From: Stenotrophomonas maltophilia
GTDB lineage: Bacteria; Pseudomonadota; Gammaproteobacteria; Xanthomonadales; Xanthomonadaceae
NCBI RefSeq assembly: GCF_900186865.1
Contig: NZ_LT906480.1
Location: forward strand, 2,994,001-3,058,000
Reading direction: 5' to 3'
Length of the DNA: 64,000 nt
Below are positions 1 to 9,998 of the stretch, one piece after another (the stretch's first letter is position 1; each line of letters begins with the position of its first letter). Below the pieces are notes generated by a model. That model made no database searches. It was not told the origin of the DNA and saw nothing but the letters and a program-made list of their open reading frames with translations. Position numbers and translations under genes: made by a program.

Positions 1-1918
1 TGGTCGGCGCCGCGTGCTGCGCGGCATGCCCGTGCGCACCGTGGGTACTGCAGGCCACGCCGTGATGGCGGCGATGGGTGGTGGCCAACCCGGTGGCCGC
101 ACCGCCGACGTGGTAGCCACCGAACCGGTTGACCGGCGACCAGTCCGGCATCGCAGGCGGCAGCTGCGGCGCCAGCCCTGCATAGTCGGCATCTGCATGC
201 ACGATGCGTCCGCCGACCACGGTCAGCACGCTGGTGATGTCGGCGATCTGCGCGTCATCCACGCGGAAGAAGTCGGCCGAGAGCAGGATGAAGTCGGCCA
301 GCTGACCGGCTTTCAGCGTGCCCTTCACCGCTTCGTCACCGGAGAACCAGGCGCTGCCCTGTGTCCACAGGCGCAGCGCCTGCTCGCGTTCGAGCAGGTT
401 CTCATCGCCATACAGGGCCAGCCCGCCCACGGTGCGCCCGGTCACCAGCCAGGACAACGCCACCCACGGGTTGTAGCTGGCCACGCGGGTGGCATCGGTA
501 CCGGCACCGACCGGCACGCCTTCGGCCAGCATGCGCTTGACCGGCGGCGTATGCCGCGCCGCCTGTACGCCGTAGCGCTCGACGAAGGCTTCGCCCTGGT
601 AGGCCATGCGGTGCTGCACGGCGATGCCGCCACCCAGCGCACGGATGCGTTCGATGTTGCGCGGGGTGATGGTCTCGGCGTGGTCGATGAACCAGTGCAG
701 GCCATCGAACGGCACCTCGCGGTTGACCTGTTCGTAGACATCGAGGATGCGGGTGATGCTCTCGTCGTAAGTGGCGTGGATGCGGAACGGCCAGCGCTTC
801 TCGACCAGCAGCTTCACCACGTCGTGCAGTTCGGGCTCCAGCTCCGGCGGCAGTTCCGGGCGGGGCTCGTTGAACAGTTCAAAGTCGGCCGCTGAGAACA
901 CCAGCATCTCGCCGGCACCGTTGTGGCGCAGCAGGTCATCGCCCTGGCGCGGCTGCAGGATCTCGCTCCAGCCACGGAAGTCGTCCACTTCCCTGCCCTT
1001 GTTCTGGGTGAACAGGTTGTAGGCAATGCGAACTGTCAGCTGGTCATCGCGATGCAACTGCTCGATGACCTGGTAGTCCTCGGGATAGTTCTGGAAGCCA
1101 CCGCCGGCATCGATCACCGAGGTGATGCCGAGACGGTTCAGTTCACGCATGAAGTGACGCGTCGAGTTCGCCTGGTACTCGATCGGCAGGCGCGGGCCCT
1201 TGGCCAGCGTCGCGTAGAGGATCAGCGCATTCGGTTTGGCCAGCAGCAGTCCGGTCGGGTTGCCCAGTGAATCATGCACGATCTGCCCGCCCGGCGGATC
1301 CGGCGTGTCCTTGGTGTAGCCGCAGGCGCGCAGCGCGGCACGGTTGAGCAGCGCGCGATCGTACAGGTGCAGCAGGAACACCGGCGTATCCGGCGCGATG
1401 TCGTTGAGCTCCTGCAGCGTCGGCAGGCGCTTCTCGTTGAACTGCGCGGCAGTGAAGCCACCGACCACGCGTACCCACTGCGGTGCGGGCGTGCGGTCGA
1501 CCTGGGCCTTCAGCATGTCCAGCGCGTCGCCGAGCGATCGCAGGCCGTCCCAGCGCAGCTCCAGGTTGTAGTTCAGGCCACCACGGATCAGGTGGGTATG
1601 GCTGTCGTTGAGGCCGGGCAGCAGGCGCCGCCCCTGGGCGTCGATCAGGGTCGCTTCATTGCCCCAGCCGCGCATGATCTCCTCATCGCTGCCGACGGCA
1701 ACGATGCGTCCTTCCTGCACGACCAGCGCCTGCGCATGCGGCTGCTGCGGGTCGAGCGTGGTGATGCGGGCATTGCGGATGACCAGCGTGCTCATGCGAC
1801 GCTCCTTGGAAGTGGAATCGAGTGCGGCACCGGCGCGGCCGGCCAGGCCGAGCGCTACGGCAGCGCCACTGGCCAGCACCACATTGCGGCGGCCGTGATC
1901 GAGTGGATCGTGACTCAT
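1..1918 (-). CDS. amidohydrolase, YtcJ-like (3' end outside window)
   Basis: Metal-dependent hydrolase of the amidohydrolase superfamily; substrate unknown. The frame runs leftward from 1918 past base 1 without a stop, so the C-terminus is missing. An early SHTH motif after LLPGLND is the usual metal-binding HxH, and the late GTDATRVASYNPW region fits the YtcJ group. The ATG at 1918 gives an N-terminus with GRRNVVLASGAAVALGLAG, which resembles a Tat signal. A second ATG at 1795 has an excellent AAGGAG six bases before it and would give a cytoplasmic protein beginning MSTLVIRNARI. The 1918 start overlaps the stop of the DoxX gene by four bases (ATGA), so translation is probably coupled. Family confident, start uncertain. 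Confidence 0.85.
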   Translation of the reverse strand, partial: MSHDPLDHGRRNVVLASGAAVALGLAGRAGAALDSTSKERRMSTLVIRNARITTLDPQQPHAQALVVQEGRIVAVGSDEEIMRGWGNEATLIDAQGRRLLPGLNDSHTHLIRGGLNYNLELRWDGLRSLGDALDMLKAQVDRTPAPQWVRVVGGFTAAQFNEKRLPTLQELNDIAPDTPVFLLHLYDRALLNRAALRACGYTKDTPDPPGGQIVHDSLGNPTGLLLAKPNALILYATLAKGPRLPIEYQANSTRHFMRELNRLGITSVIDAGGGFQNYPEDYQVIEQLHRDDQLTVRIAYNLFTQNKGREVDDFRGWSEILQPRQGDDLLRHNGAGEMLVFSAADFELFNEPRPELPPELEPELHDVVKLLVEKRWPFRIHATYDESITRILDVYEQVNREVPFDGLHWFIDHAETITPRNIERIRALGGGIAVQHRMAYQGEAFVERYGVQAARHTPPVKRMLAEGVPVGAGTDATRVASYNPWVALSWLVTGRTVGGLALYGDENLLEREQALRLWTQGSAWFSGDEAVKGTLKAGQLADFILLSADFFRVDDAQIADITSVLTVVGGRIVHADADYAGLAPQLPPAMPDWSPVNRFGGYHVGGAATGLATTHRRHHGVACSTHGAHGHAAQHAAPT

Positions 1919-2340
1919 GCGAGGTCTCCCGGAAGACGATGGACGTCCAGTGCCAAGGTGCCGGGCCCGGCCAGCGCGATGGCCAGCAGTACCGTGGTCC
2001 ACATCAACGGGTACTCACTGCCACCGCGCATCCAGAACCAGCCCTTGGGCAGGGCCAACAGGACGGTGAAACCGATGAAGGCGGCCGCTGCAAGCGCGGC
2101 GATGCGGGTCTGCCATCCCAGCAGCACGGCCAGCCCGGACAGCACCTGCAGCAGCGCCAGCAGCAACGGCAACGGTGCCACCGCTGGCAGCCCGAAGCCG
2201 CGCAGCTCGGTAGCGAAGCCGGACAGCCCCGGCCCACCGAACCAGCCGAACAGCTTGCCCAGCGCGTGCGGCAGCAGGAAGCCTCCTGCCGCCACACGCA
2301 GCATCAGCAGGGCCAGGTCGAGGCCATGGCCGGCCAGCAT
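1915..2340 (-). CDS. DoxX family membrane protein
   Basis: 141-residue inner-membrane protein with four hydrophobic segments. LRVAAGGFLLPHALGKLFGWFGG near the start, then GFATELRGFGLP, is the typical DoxX signature. Members are small four-helix membrane proteins, often in redox or detoxification operons; the precise role here is unknown. It lies two bases after the isochorismatase-like gene and overlaps the amidohydrolase start by four bases, so these three genes form one leftward transcription unit. Confidence 0.85.
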   Translation of the reverse strand: MLAGHGLDLALLMLRVAAGGFLLPHALGKLFGWFGGPGLSGFATELRGFGLPAVAPLPLLLALLQVLSGLAVLLGWQTRIAALAAAAFIGFTVLLALPKGWFWMRGGSEYPLMWTTVLLAIALAGPGTLALDVHRLPGDLA

Positions 2341-2342
2341 GC

Positions 2343-2999
2343 TCAGTGCCCGCCTTCCTGCGCGCCGAACATGCTCTTGGCGTACTGGATGCCGATGCCG
2401 TAGCCGCCAGCATGGTCGCGGGCAATGCCGGTGGTCAGATCGTAGGTTTCACCGCGTGCCCAGTCGCGCTGCAGCTCAAGCAGGTACTGCACGCTGGTCA
2501 TCGGCACCGCGCCGGCCTGCACCATGCGTGTGATCGCACGCTCGTGCGCCTCTTCGCTGACATCGCCACAGGCATCGGTAATCACATACACCTCGAAGCC
2601 CTGCGCCAACGCCGACAGCGCCGGCCCGACGATGCAGACGCTGGTCCACAGGCCAGCAACAACCAGACGACGCTTGCCGATGCGGTTGATCTCATCGATC
2701 ACCGGCTGGTCTTCCCAGGTGTTCATCGAGGTGCGGTCGAACACCGTCTGGCCCGGGAAGATCTGCGGCAGTTCGGGGAACATCGGGCCGGAGAACGACG
2801 TTTCGGCGACGGTGGTCAGCACCACCGGTACGTTGAAGCCCTTGGCACCCTTGCTGATCAGCGACACGTTGTTGCGCAGCGCAGAGATGTCGATGGTGTG
2901 GGTGGCAAACGCCATCTGCGACTGGAAGTCGATCAGCACCAGGGCATGGTCGGTCGGCGACAGCAGCGCCGGGGCGGGAGTAGCGGTGGCAAGGCTCAT
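2343..2999 (-). CDS. isochorismatase-like cysteine hydrolase (YcaC type)
   Basis: 218 residues, normal length for the YcaC-like branch of the isochorismatase superfamily. Asp24 in ALVLIDFQ and Cys122 in GLWTSVCIVGPAL are the expected catalytic Asp and nucleophilic Cys; the chain then continues with GFEVYVITDACG, the usual core strand of the fold. Substrates of YcaC-type proteins are mostly unknown. Its ATG overlaps the stop of the upstream AraC-type regulator (ATGA), pointing to co-expression with that regulator, DoxX and the amidohydrolase. Family firm, substrate unknown. Confidence 0.88.
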   Translation of the reverse strand: MSLATATPAPALLSPTDHALVLIDFQSQMAFATHTIDISALRNNVSLISKGAKGFNVPVVLTTVAETSFSGPMFPELPQIFPGQTVFDRTSMNTWEDQPVIDEINRIGKRRLVVAGLWTSVCIVGPALSALAQGFEVYVITDACGDVSEEAHERAITRMVQAGAVPMTSVQYLLELQRDWARGETYDLTTGIARDHAGGYGIGIQYAKSMFGAQEGGH

Positions 3000-3439
3000 G
3001 GGTGGACTCCGTTGGAAACACGATCAAGGGGAAGCAACAGGGCCGCATCGCCGGCAAGGTACTGGCCGGGGCTGCAGCCGGTCTCCGCGCGGAAGCTGCG
3101 GACGAAGTGGCTCTGGTCGAAGAAGCCCAACTGCTGGGCCAGGCAGGCCATCGGCAGCTGCGCACCCGGCAGCAACTGGCGCGCACGCTCGATGCGGCGC
3201 CGGCGCACATAGCGCAGCGGGCTGGCGCCGGTACCGGTGCGGAACAGGCGCACCAGATGGAAGCGGCTGACGCAGGCGGCTGCCGCCAGCTCGGTCACCC
3301 GCAGCGGCTGCGACAGGTGCGCATCGACATAGCGCAGGGCGCGCTGCAACGCGGCAGCCTGCTGCGGTGCCAGTGATGCGGCGGGCGGATCAGGCGGGAA
3401 AACGGTGGCCATGCGGGACGCCGCGAGGGGGTGCCCCAT
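2996..3439 (-). CDS. short AraC-family transcriptional regulator
   Basis: 147 residues, almost only the AraC DNA-binding domain. Two helix-turn-helix units are visible: LRVTELAAAACVSRFHLVRLFRT and MACLAQQLGFFDQSHFVRSFRAETG, ending in the conserved SPGQYL. There is no room for a cupin or other sensor domain, so any signal must come in another way, for example through a partner or expression level. It is the first gene of a translationally coupled group with the hydrolase, DoxX protein and amidohydrolase and probably controls them. An alternative start lies nine codons in. Confidence 0.85.
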   Translation of the reverse strand: MGHPLAASRMATVFPPDPPAASLAPQQAAALQRALRYVDAHLSQPLRVTELAAAACVSRFHLVRLFRTGTGASPLRYVRRRRIERARQLLPGAQLPMACLAQQLGFFDQSHFVRSFRAETGCSPGQYLAGDAALLLPLDRVSNGVHP

Positions 3440-3489
3440 GGTGCGTGGCCGCTGCGCGATGCCCTACCCCCGTCGGTCGAGGCCAGCAC

Positions 3490-3822
3490 CTACCCGAATG
3501 GGGGAGGCCGACGGCCAAGCAGGCGGCGCCCGAACAAGCGCGCATCCAGTGAATAGGCCCCCGGCCCCACCATTAGCAGCGCCGGCGGCAACGCCACCAG
3601 CGGCCACGGTGCCTGCTGCGCGAACATGCCCACGGCCGCCAGCAGCACTGCCAGTGGCGTCAACACGCCCAGCATGAGCATGGCCGCCGCCAGCAGGCAC
3701 AGCGCCGACCACCCGCCCGCATGCGGGCCAGAGGTGCACAGCGCGGCGGCCAGGCACAGCCGCAGCCACAGCAGGCCGATGCCCGGACCGCGGTCGGGGA
3801 ACATCACGAACAGGCGCTGCAT
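3490..3822 (-). CDS. small hydrophobic membrane protein
   Basis: 110 residues beginning MQRLFVMFPDRGPG. The frame stays open far upstream, but that part lies opposite the sensor kinase gene and is not credible; the ATG at 3822 is chosen because a small membrane protein begins there. Three or four hydrophobic stretches follow (GIGLLWLRLCLAAALC, ALCLLAAAMLMLGVLTPLAVLLAAVGMF, PWPLVALPPALLMVGPGAYSLD). The ending GPGAYSLDARLFGRR resembles DoxX-like proteins, a weak guess. It is divergent from the kinase gene, with 96 bp between the two starts. Confidence 0.6.
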   Translation of the reverse strand: MQRLFVMFPDRGPGIGLLWLRLCLAAALCTSGPHAGGWSALCLLAAAMLMLGVLTPLAVLLAAVGMFAQQAPWPLVALPPALLMVGPGAYSLDARLFGRRLLGRRPPPFG

Positions 3823-3918
3823 GGCGGGGCTCCAGGGGACATGCCGGCGTGATAGCCGACGCCGGCGCATGCCGCCTACCCCGTTCGGGTCACCCCGGGC
3901 TGCCCCACACCTGCCAGA

Positions 3919-6900
3919 ATGCGCGCCATGCGAGGCCGCCCCTTCCCGTTCCTGTGTCGCTTGCCGACGCTGCTGACGTGCCTGCTGTTGTTGACCGCCC
4001 TGCCCGCCCTTGCCGTGCAGCGCCCGCCGGTGAGCGGCGGGTTGCCCGATTTCGAGCACACTGCCTGGCGGGTCGGCCAGGGCGCGCCCGGCGATATCTG
4101 GGACATTGCCCAGGACCGCGACGGCCTGTTGTGGCTGGCCACGGGCTCGGGCCTGTACCGCTTCGATGGCCGTCGTTTCGAACGGCAGGCGGCGCCCGTC
4201 GGCAGCCAGTTCCCGTCCACCAACATGGTCACGCTGGCACAGGGCCGCGATGGCGCCCTGTGGATCGGCTACTTCCAGGCCGGCATCAGCCGGTTCGCGC
4301 AGGGGCGGCTGCACAGCTATGGCCGCGAACAGGGAGTGCCGGTCGGTGTGGTCCCGCACTTCAGCCAGGATCGCGGGGGCCAGCTGTGGGCGGCGATCAA
4401 TGGCGGGCTGCGCCGCTTTGATGGACAACGCTGGCAGCCACTGCAGGCCAATGCAGGGCTGCCGGAGCGCCGTGTGCAGTGGCTGCTGCACGACAGCCGG
4501 GACACGTTCTGGGTCCTGGCCGACCTGAAGGTCTGGATGCGTGCGGCCGGCCAGGCCGCGTTCGAAGACACCGGCATCGCGGTCTCGCAGATGGCGACGC
4601 TGGCCGAAAGCCCGCAGGGCGAAGTGTGGCTGGCCGACCGGGTGCGCGGCACCTTGCCCCTGGCCAACGCGCAGGGCCTGTTGGCGGCCAGCGAACGTGA
4701 AGCGCGGCGTCTTCCGGAACTGGTTGCTGCGCGCCTGCAGTTCACTGCCGATGGCGCGCTGTGGGCCACGATGAGCCCGCACGGCGGCGTTGCCCGTATC
4801 ACCTTCGACGGCACCCGGGCCGTACGCATGGAGCGCTTCGATTCGCCGCACGGACTCACCGCCACCTCGGCGGTGCCGATCATCGTCGATCGCGAAGGCA
4901 ATCTCTGGGTCGGTACCAATCTCGGCCTCAACCGCTTCCGCGCGCGCAGCGTGCACACCCTGGTGGTCGGCCCGAGCGATCCCTACCGCTCGCTGGTGCG
5001 TGCCAGCGATGGCCGCGTGTATGGCTATGGCGAAGACCTCAAGCCCTACGATCTGCGACGCACGCTGCTGGATGGCAGCGCCACGCAGTTGCAGGCCGCC
5101 GCACGCCAGGCACCCACGCCGATCTGGCAGTTCGACTGGGTCAATCTTGCGCGCACGGTCGCCGGCCACACCTCGTTGATCCCGCTGCCGGCCCCGTTCA
5201 CCGGGCAACCATTGCATGCGCTGCTGTTCCCTGACGACGCGCAGGCCTGGGTGTGCGCCGGCGAACGCGGGGTGCTGCACTACCAGCACGGCCAGTGGCA
5301 GCGCGAGGTCCGCCTGCCCGAACAGGCCTGCTCGTCGCTGGCGCTGGATGCCCAAGGCCAGCTGCTGCTTGGCTATGCCGACGGCCGCCTGCGCCGGATG
5401 AGTGCGAACCACATCGAGAGCGTCGATGCCAGCCAGGGCCTGTCGGTGGGGCCGATCACGGCGATGCTGCATCACCAGGACCTGCTGCTGGTCGCCGGCG
5501 AAGCCGGGCTGGCTGCGCGGCTGGGCACTGGACGTTTCGTTCCGGTGCGCACCGACATGGCCGGCGTCCTGGAAGGCATCACCGGCATGGTCGCCGATCC
5601 GAACGGACACCTCTGGTTCAATGGCAGCCGTGGCCTGGTGCGGATGGAAAGCGGGCAGCTGCGCCGCGCCCTGCGCAGCGGACTACCGGTCACGCCACGC
5701 CTGTTCGACGCGATTGACGGCATGCCTGGCATTGCCCTGCAGAGTGGACCAATCGCAACCGCGACGCTGGCCGACGACCGCCTGCTATGGCTGGCCACCA
5801 ACCAGGGCCTGGCCTGGCTGGACACTACCCGCTCCCATGTCAATTCGATGGCCCCCAGCGTGCGCATCGGCGAAGTGCTGTATGGCAGCAAGCACGAGCC
5901 GCTACGCGATGGACTGCGCCTTCCCGCCGGCACCAGCCAGCTGCAGATCGACTACGTGGCGCTGTCGCTGGCACGCCCGGAACGCAACCGCTACCGCTAT
6001 CGCCTGTCCGGCGTTGACGATGGCTGGCAGGACGCGGGCAGCAGCACCCGCGCGTATTACACCAACCTCGCGCCAGGCAACTACCGGTTCGAGGTGGAAG
6101 CCGCCAATGAGGACGGCATCTGGAGCACCGCACCGGCCAGCCGCAGCTTCCGCATCGCGCCTACCTTCATCCAGACCGTGTGGTTCAAACTGCTGTGCAC
6201 CGCCGCCGTGCTCGCACTACTGGTGCTGGCAGTACGCATCCGCAGCGGGCAGCTGGCCGCGCTGTTCCGTGCGCGCCTGCAGGAACGCAATGGCGAACGC
6301 GAACGCATCGCGCGCGACCTGCACGACACCCTGCTGCAGGGCAGCCAGGGCCTTATCCTGCGCCTGCATGCGATCAGCCAGTCACCCCAGACCCCCGAGC
6401 CGGTGCGCAGCCAGCTGGAGTCGGCGATGCAGCTGGCCGAGCGCAACCTGGCCGAGGGCCGCGAGCGGGTCAATGCGCTGCGCGAGGGGCCGTTCGCGGG
6501 TCACGACCTCGCTTCGGCACTGGCCGATGTGCACGCCGAGTATGCCGGGCACGGCACCAATCCGCTGCGCCTGACCGTGGAAGGCCCCCACCCACCGCTG
6601 CAGGCCGATGCCGCCGAGGAAGTGTTCCTGATCGGACGCGAGGCGATCCGCAACGCGCTGCGCCATGCCAATGCCAGCGCCATCGAAGTGGAGCTGTCCT
6701 ACGGCACGCGGTGCTTCCTTCTACACGTACGCGATGATGGCGTGGGCATCGCCGACGAAAATGCCGGCCATGGCCATTGGGGCCTGCAGGGCATGCGCGA
6801 GCGCGCGCAGCGCCTTGGCGCGGAACTGCAGCTGTGGACCCGCCCCGGGCTGGGGACCGAAGTCGCGCTGGCAGTTCCCGCCCGGCGCCTGTATCACCAC

Positions 6901-6948
6901 CGCCCATCACGTTGGCGCTGGCCCTGGAGTAGAACGAGCCATGACTGA
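3919..6948 (+). CDS. beta-propeller sensor histidine kinase
   Basis: 1009-residue membrane histidine kinase. A signal segment (LLTCLLLLTALPALA) is followed by a long periplasmic region of two-component propeller repeats, seen as recurring LWLATGSGLYRFDG, LWIGY and LWVGTNLGLNRFR units. A Y_Y_Y-type domain (about residues 670-745) leads to one transmembrane helix (about 754-775). The cytoplasmic part has a HisKA_3 dimerisation domain with phosphoacceptor His802 in RERIARDLHDTLLQG, and a HATPase with DDGVGIADENAGHGHWGLQGMRERA. It is a classical kinase, not a hybrid. It overlaps the response regulator gene by 8 bp, so the two form one system. The signal is unknown; related propeller sensors often sense saccharides. 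Confidence 0.93.
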   Translation: MRAMRGRPFPFLCRLPTLLTCLLLLTALPALAVQRPPVSGGLPDFEHTAWRVGQGAPGDIWDIAQDRDGLLWLATGSGLYRFDGRRFERQAAPVGSQFPSTNMVTLAQGRDGALWIGYFQAGISRFAQGRLHSYGREQGVPVGVVPHFSQDRGGQLWAAINGGLRRFDGQRWQPLQANAGLPERRVQWLLHDSRDTFWVLADLKVWMRAAGQAAFEDTGIAVSQMATLAESPQGEVWLADRVRGTLPLANAQGLLAASEREARRLPELVAARLQFTADGALWATMSPHGGVARITFDGTRAVRMERFDSPHGLTATSAVPIIVDREGNLWVGTNLGLNRFRARSVHTLVVGPSDPYRSLVRASDGRVYGYGEDLKPYDLRRTLLDGSATQLQAAARQAPTPIWQFDWVNLARTVAGHTSLIPLPAPFTGQPLHALLFPDDAQAWVCAGERGVLHYQHGQWQREVRLPEQACSSLALDAQGQLLLGYADGRLRRMSANHIESVDASQGLSVGPITAMLHHQDLLLVAGEAGLAARLGTGRFVPVRTDMAGVLEGITGMVADPNGHLWFNGSRGLVRMESGQLRRALRSGLPVTPRLFDAIDGMPGIALQSGPIATATLADDRLLWLATNQGLAWLDTTRSHVNSMAPSVRIGEVLYGSKHEPLRDGLRLPAGTSQLQIDYVALSLARPERNRYRYRLSGVDDGWQDAGSSTRAYYTNLAPGNYRFEVEAANEDGIWSTAPASRSFRIAPTFIQTVWFKLLCTAAVLALLVLAVRIRSGQLAALFRARLQERNGERERIARDLHDTLLQGSQGLILRLHAISQSPQTPEPVRSQLESAMQLAERNLAEGRERVNALREGPFAGHDLASALADVHAEYAGHGTNPLRLTVEGPHPPLQADAAEEVFLIGREAIRNALRHANASAIEVELSYGTRCFLLHVRDDGVGIADENAGHGHWGLQGMRERAQRLGAELQLWTRPGLGTEVALAVPARRLYHHRPSRWRWPWSRTSHD

Positions 6949-7594
6949 AACCCCTGCCCCGATCGGCGTACTGGTGGTCGACGACCACCCGCTGCTGCGT
7001 GACGGCCTGGCCGCCCTGCTGGGCGCACAACCCGATCTGCGCCTGCTCGGTGAAGCCGCCGACGGCGAGGAAGCCATCGCACACTATCAGCAGCTGCAGC
7101 CGGACGTGGTGCTGATGGACCTGCAGATGCCCCGCCTGGATGGTGTGGAGGCCATCGTGCGGATCCGCGCAATGGACCCGCGCGCGCGCATCATCGTGCT
7201 GACCACCTACCGCGGTGACGTACGTGCGGTGCGGGCGTTGCAGGCCGGCGCCAGCGCCTACCTGCTGAAGGACATGCTGCGCCACGAGCTGGTCGACACG
7301 ATCCGCATGGTTGCGGGCGGCCGGCGCGCGCCGATTCCACCAGCGGTGGCGGCGAGCATCGCCGCGCATGTGGTGGAAGACCGGTTGTCGCCGCGCGAGA
7401 CCGAAGTGCTGCGGCACGTGGCCGGTGGCCTGTCGAACAAGCGCATCGGCGAGCGGATGCAGATTTCAGAGCAGACGGTGAAGGCGCACATGAAGAGCCT
7501 GATGGACAAGCTGGGCGTGGGCGATCGCACGCACGCGGTGACCCAGGCGCTGCGGCGCGGCATCATCAGCCTGGACGACAGCGGGCACGATTAA
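6941..7594 (+). CDS. NarL/FixJ-family response regulator
   Basis: 217 residues. The receiver domain has the acidic pair VVDDH, phosphoacceptor Asp60 in VVLMDLQMP and conserved Lys in AYLLKD. The C-terminal LuxR-type helix-turn-helix is LSPRETEVLRHVAGGLSNKRIGERMQISEQTVKAHMKSL. The frame is open further upstream inside the kinase gene; the ATG at 6941 is chosen because the receiver fold begins there. The 8-bp overlap with the kinase marks it as the cognate partner. Targets unknown; no neighbouring transporter or enzyme is obviously linked. Confidence 0.93.
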   Translation: MTETPAPIGVLVVDDHPLLRDGLAALLGAQPDLRLLGEAADGEEAIAHYQQLQPDVVLMDLQMPRLDGVEAIVRIRAMDPRARIIVLTTYRGDVRAVRALQAGASAYLLKDMLRHELVDTIRMVAGGRRAPIPPAVAASIAAHVVEDRLSPRETEVLRHVAGGLSNKRIGERMQISEQTVKAHMKSLMDKLGVGDRTHAVTQALRRGIISLDDSGHD

Positions 7595-7599
7595 GGGGT

Positions 7600-7878
7600 T
7601 GTTCGGCAGGGCTTGCAGCCCTGCACTCGCGGTAGTGCCGGCCGCTGGCCGGCAACCTCAACAGCAAAATCAAAAGCGGGCTCTCCGTGGGATGGCGCGG
7701 CGGTGTCGGAGTGCGGGGACGCTGCAAGTACGTCCCTGTAAGCTTGTCAGCCGCATCCATGCGGCTGACACCCCGCAATCGGTCCCACCCGCCTGCCTAC
7801 AGTAAACCCGCTGTTTGTGCTGTTGCCGGCCAGCGGCCGGCACTACCGCAGGTGCAGGGCTGCAAGCCCTGCCAAACA
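7600..7878. repeat. inverted composite repeat between response regulator and MFS genes
   Basis: The 291-bp gap at 7595-7885 is almost entirely one mirrored structure. Outer arms 7600-7626 and 7852-7878 are near-perfect inverted copies containing GGCAGGGCTTGCAGCCCTGC. Inside them lie GTAG-type palindromes at 7632-7654 and, in opposite orientation, 7824-7846. The core 7676-7795 contains GCTGCAAGTACGTCC and a GTCAGCCGCATCC / GCGGCTGAC stem. The same core recurs at 49522-49657. It separates convergent genes and could act as a bidirectional terminator. Confidence 0.85.
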
Positions 7879-7885
7879 CCCCCCC

Positions 7886-9079
<1,194 letters not shown>

Positions 9080-9297
9080 GGGGGAGTCCGGTGGAGGAAG
9101 TGGGCGTATCCTGCCGCTATTCTGTTCAGGGGTGAGATATATCAGGGGGAGTGGTGCGATATTTACCCCGGACTATCCTTGCCTATTGCGGACTACGATG
9201 AGCGCGAGGGGGATGGGTTGCACCAGCGGCAATCCATGCCAGGCGGCGACGATCGCTGCGACGCCGCAACATTTGAGCCAGCTTCACCCTCGGCCCC
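9080..9297. other. intergenic stretch upstream of the MFS gene
   Basis: No credible gene. The first about 100 bases, with GATATATC and a run of AT-rich sequence, probably hold the promoter of the leftward MFS gene. From about 9230 the palindrome array begins: ATTTGAGCCAGCTTCACCCTC at 9271-9291 is the linker sequence that recurs at 9509-9529 and, inverted, near 9724-9744. Confidence 0.5.
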
Positions 9298-9994
9298 AAT
9301 GTCGCGGCGCCGCGACATTTGCCTGAGTGAAATGCGTCGAATTCGACGCATTTCGGACTCAAAGTCCGTTTTGGCATGGCAGCGTGACTGTGTCGCTGGC
9401 CCAGCACAGGCTATGCCAGCGTCGGCCAAACACTCAAAAGCGACACTGTGTCGCTTTTCGAACCTCGGCATCAGCTGATGCCAGGTCCAAATGTTTCGAT
9501 GTCGAAACATTTAAGTCAGCCTCACCCTCACGCCGAATGCGTCGCATGCGACGCATTTCGGACACGATGTCCGTTTTGGCGTAGCAGCGCGCCTGCGCCA
9601 GTGGCCCAGCCGAGACTATGCCCGCGCCGCCTGCCAAACACCCAAAAAGGACACTGTGTCCCTTTTCGCGCCCCGGCATCCGCCGAGCCAGCTCCAAATG
9701 CCGCGACGTCGCGGCATTTGGGTTGAGCGTGAGGCTGGCTCAAATCATTCGCATGCGCATGATTTGGCCCGTCCAATGTCGATCACCAAAAGTGACAACG
9801 TGTCACTTTTACCCCTCCTAGCCGACTGCCTCATGCTCCAAATCATGCGACGTCGCATGATTTGCCTGCCGCCGCCATAGAGGGCAAAACGCTCGGCGCC
9901 GAGCGTTTTGAGCGAAATTTCATTTCTAGAAACTGGTTTCAGGGAATTGCCTCGACGCCACCGGAATACTTTCGTCACCCGGACAGCTGTCCGG
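9298..9994. repeat. modular array of long palindromes
   Basis: At least 14 palindromes of 15-28 bp in 697 bp, different in sequence but alike in layout. Positions: 9298-9319, 9330-9353, 9354-9368, 9436-9458, 9467-9482, 9489-9512, 9536-9557, 9559-9573, 9644-9666, 9694-9721, 9741-9766, 9788-9810, 9839-9864, 9885-9910, 9979-9994. Corresponding palindromes recur at about 205-208 bp and then at exactly 144 bp; three successive pairs have centres exactly 46 bp apart. Three members share AAAA-(2-3 nt)-GACA...TGTC-(2-3 nt)-TTTT with changes mirrored in both arms (one has a single mismatch). No gene is credible here. Function unknown. Confidence 0.9.
9979..9994. promoter_or_regulatory. palindromic operator candidate before the first Mor-like gene
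   Basis: CCGGACAGCTGTCCGG is a perfect 16-bp palindrome ending four bases before the ATG at 9999, where a Shine-Dalgarno sequence would be expected. Its core GACAGCTGTCCG recurs at 10664-10675, in front of the tail genes. This looks like a site for a repressor or the Mor-like protein itself; that role is inferred from position only. Confidence 0.5.
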
Positions 9995-9998
9995 TTTC

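Noticed and set aside
3823..5610. Upstream extension of the small membrane protein frame at 3490
   Set aside because: The extension lies opposite the sensor kinase, is of low complexity, and the hydrophobic protein starts naturally at ATG 3822.
9183..9880. Several short open frames of 60-100 codons within the palindrome array
   Set aside because: They exist on both strands in parallel, mirror the palindromes and have no ribosome binding sites or recognisable protein features.
9298..9910. CRISPR array
   Set aside because: The palindromes differ from each other, there are no constant repeats with equal spacers and no cas genes; spacing of 46, 144 and about 206 bp is not that of a CRISPR array.
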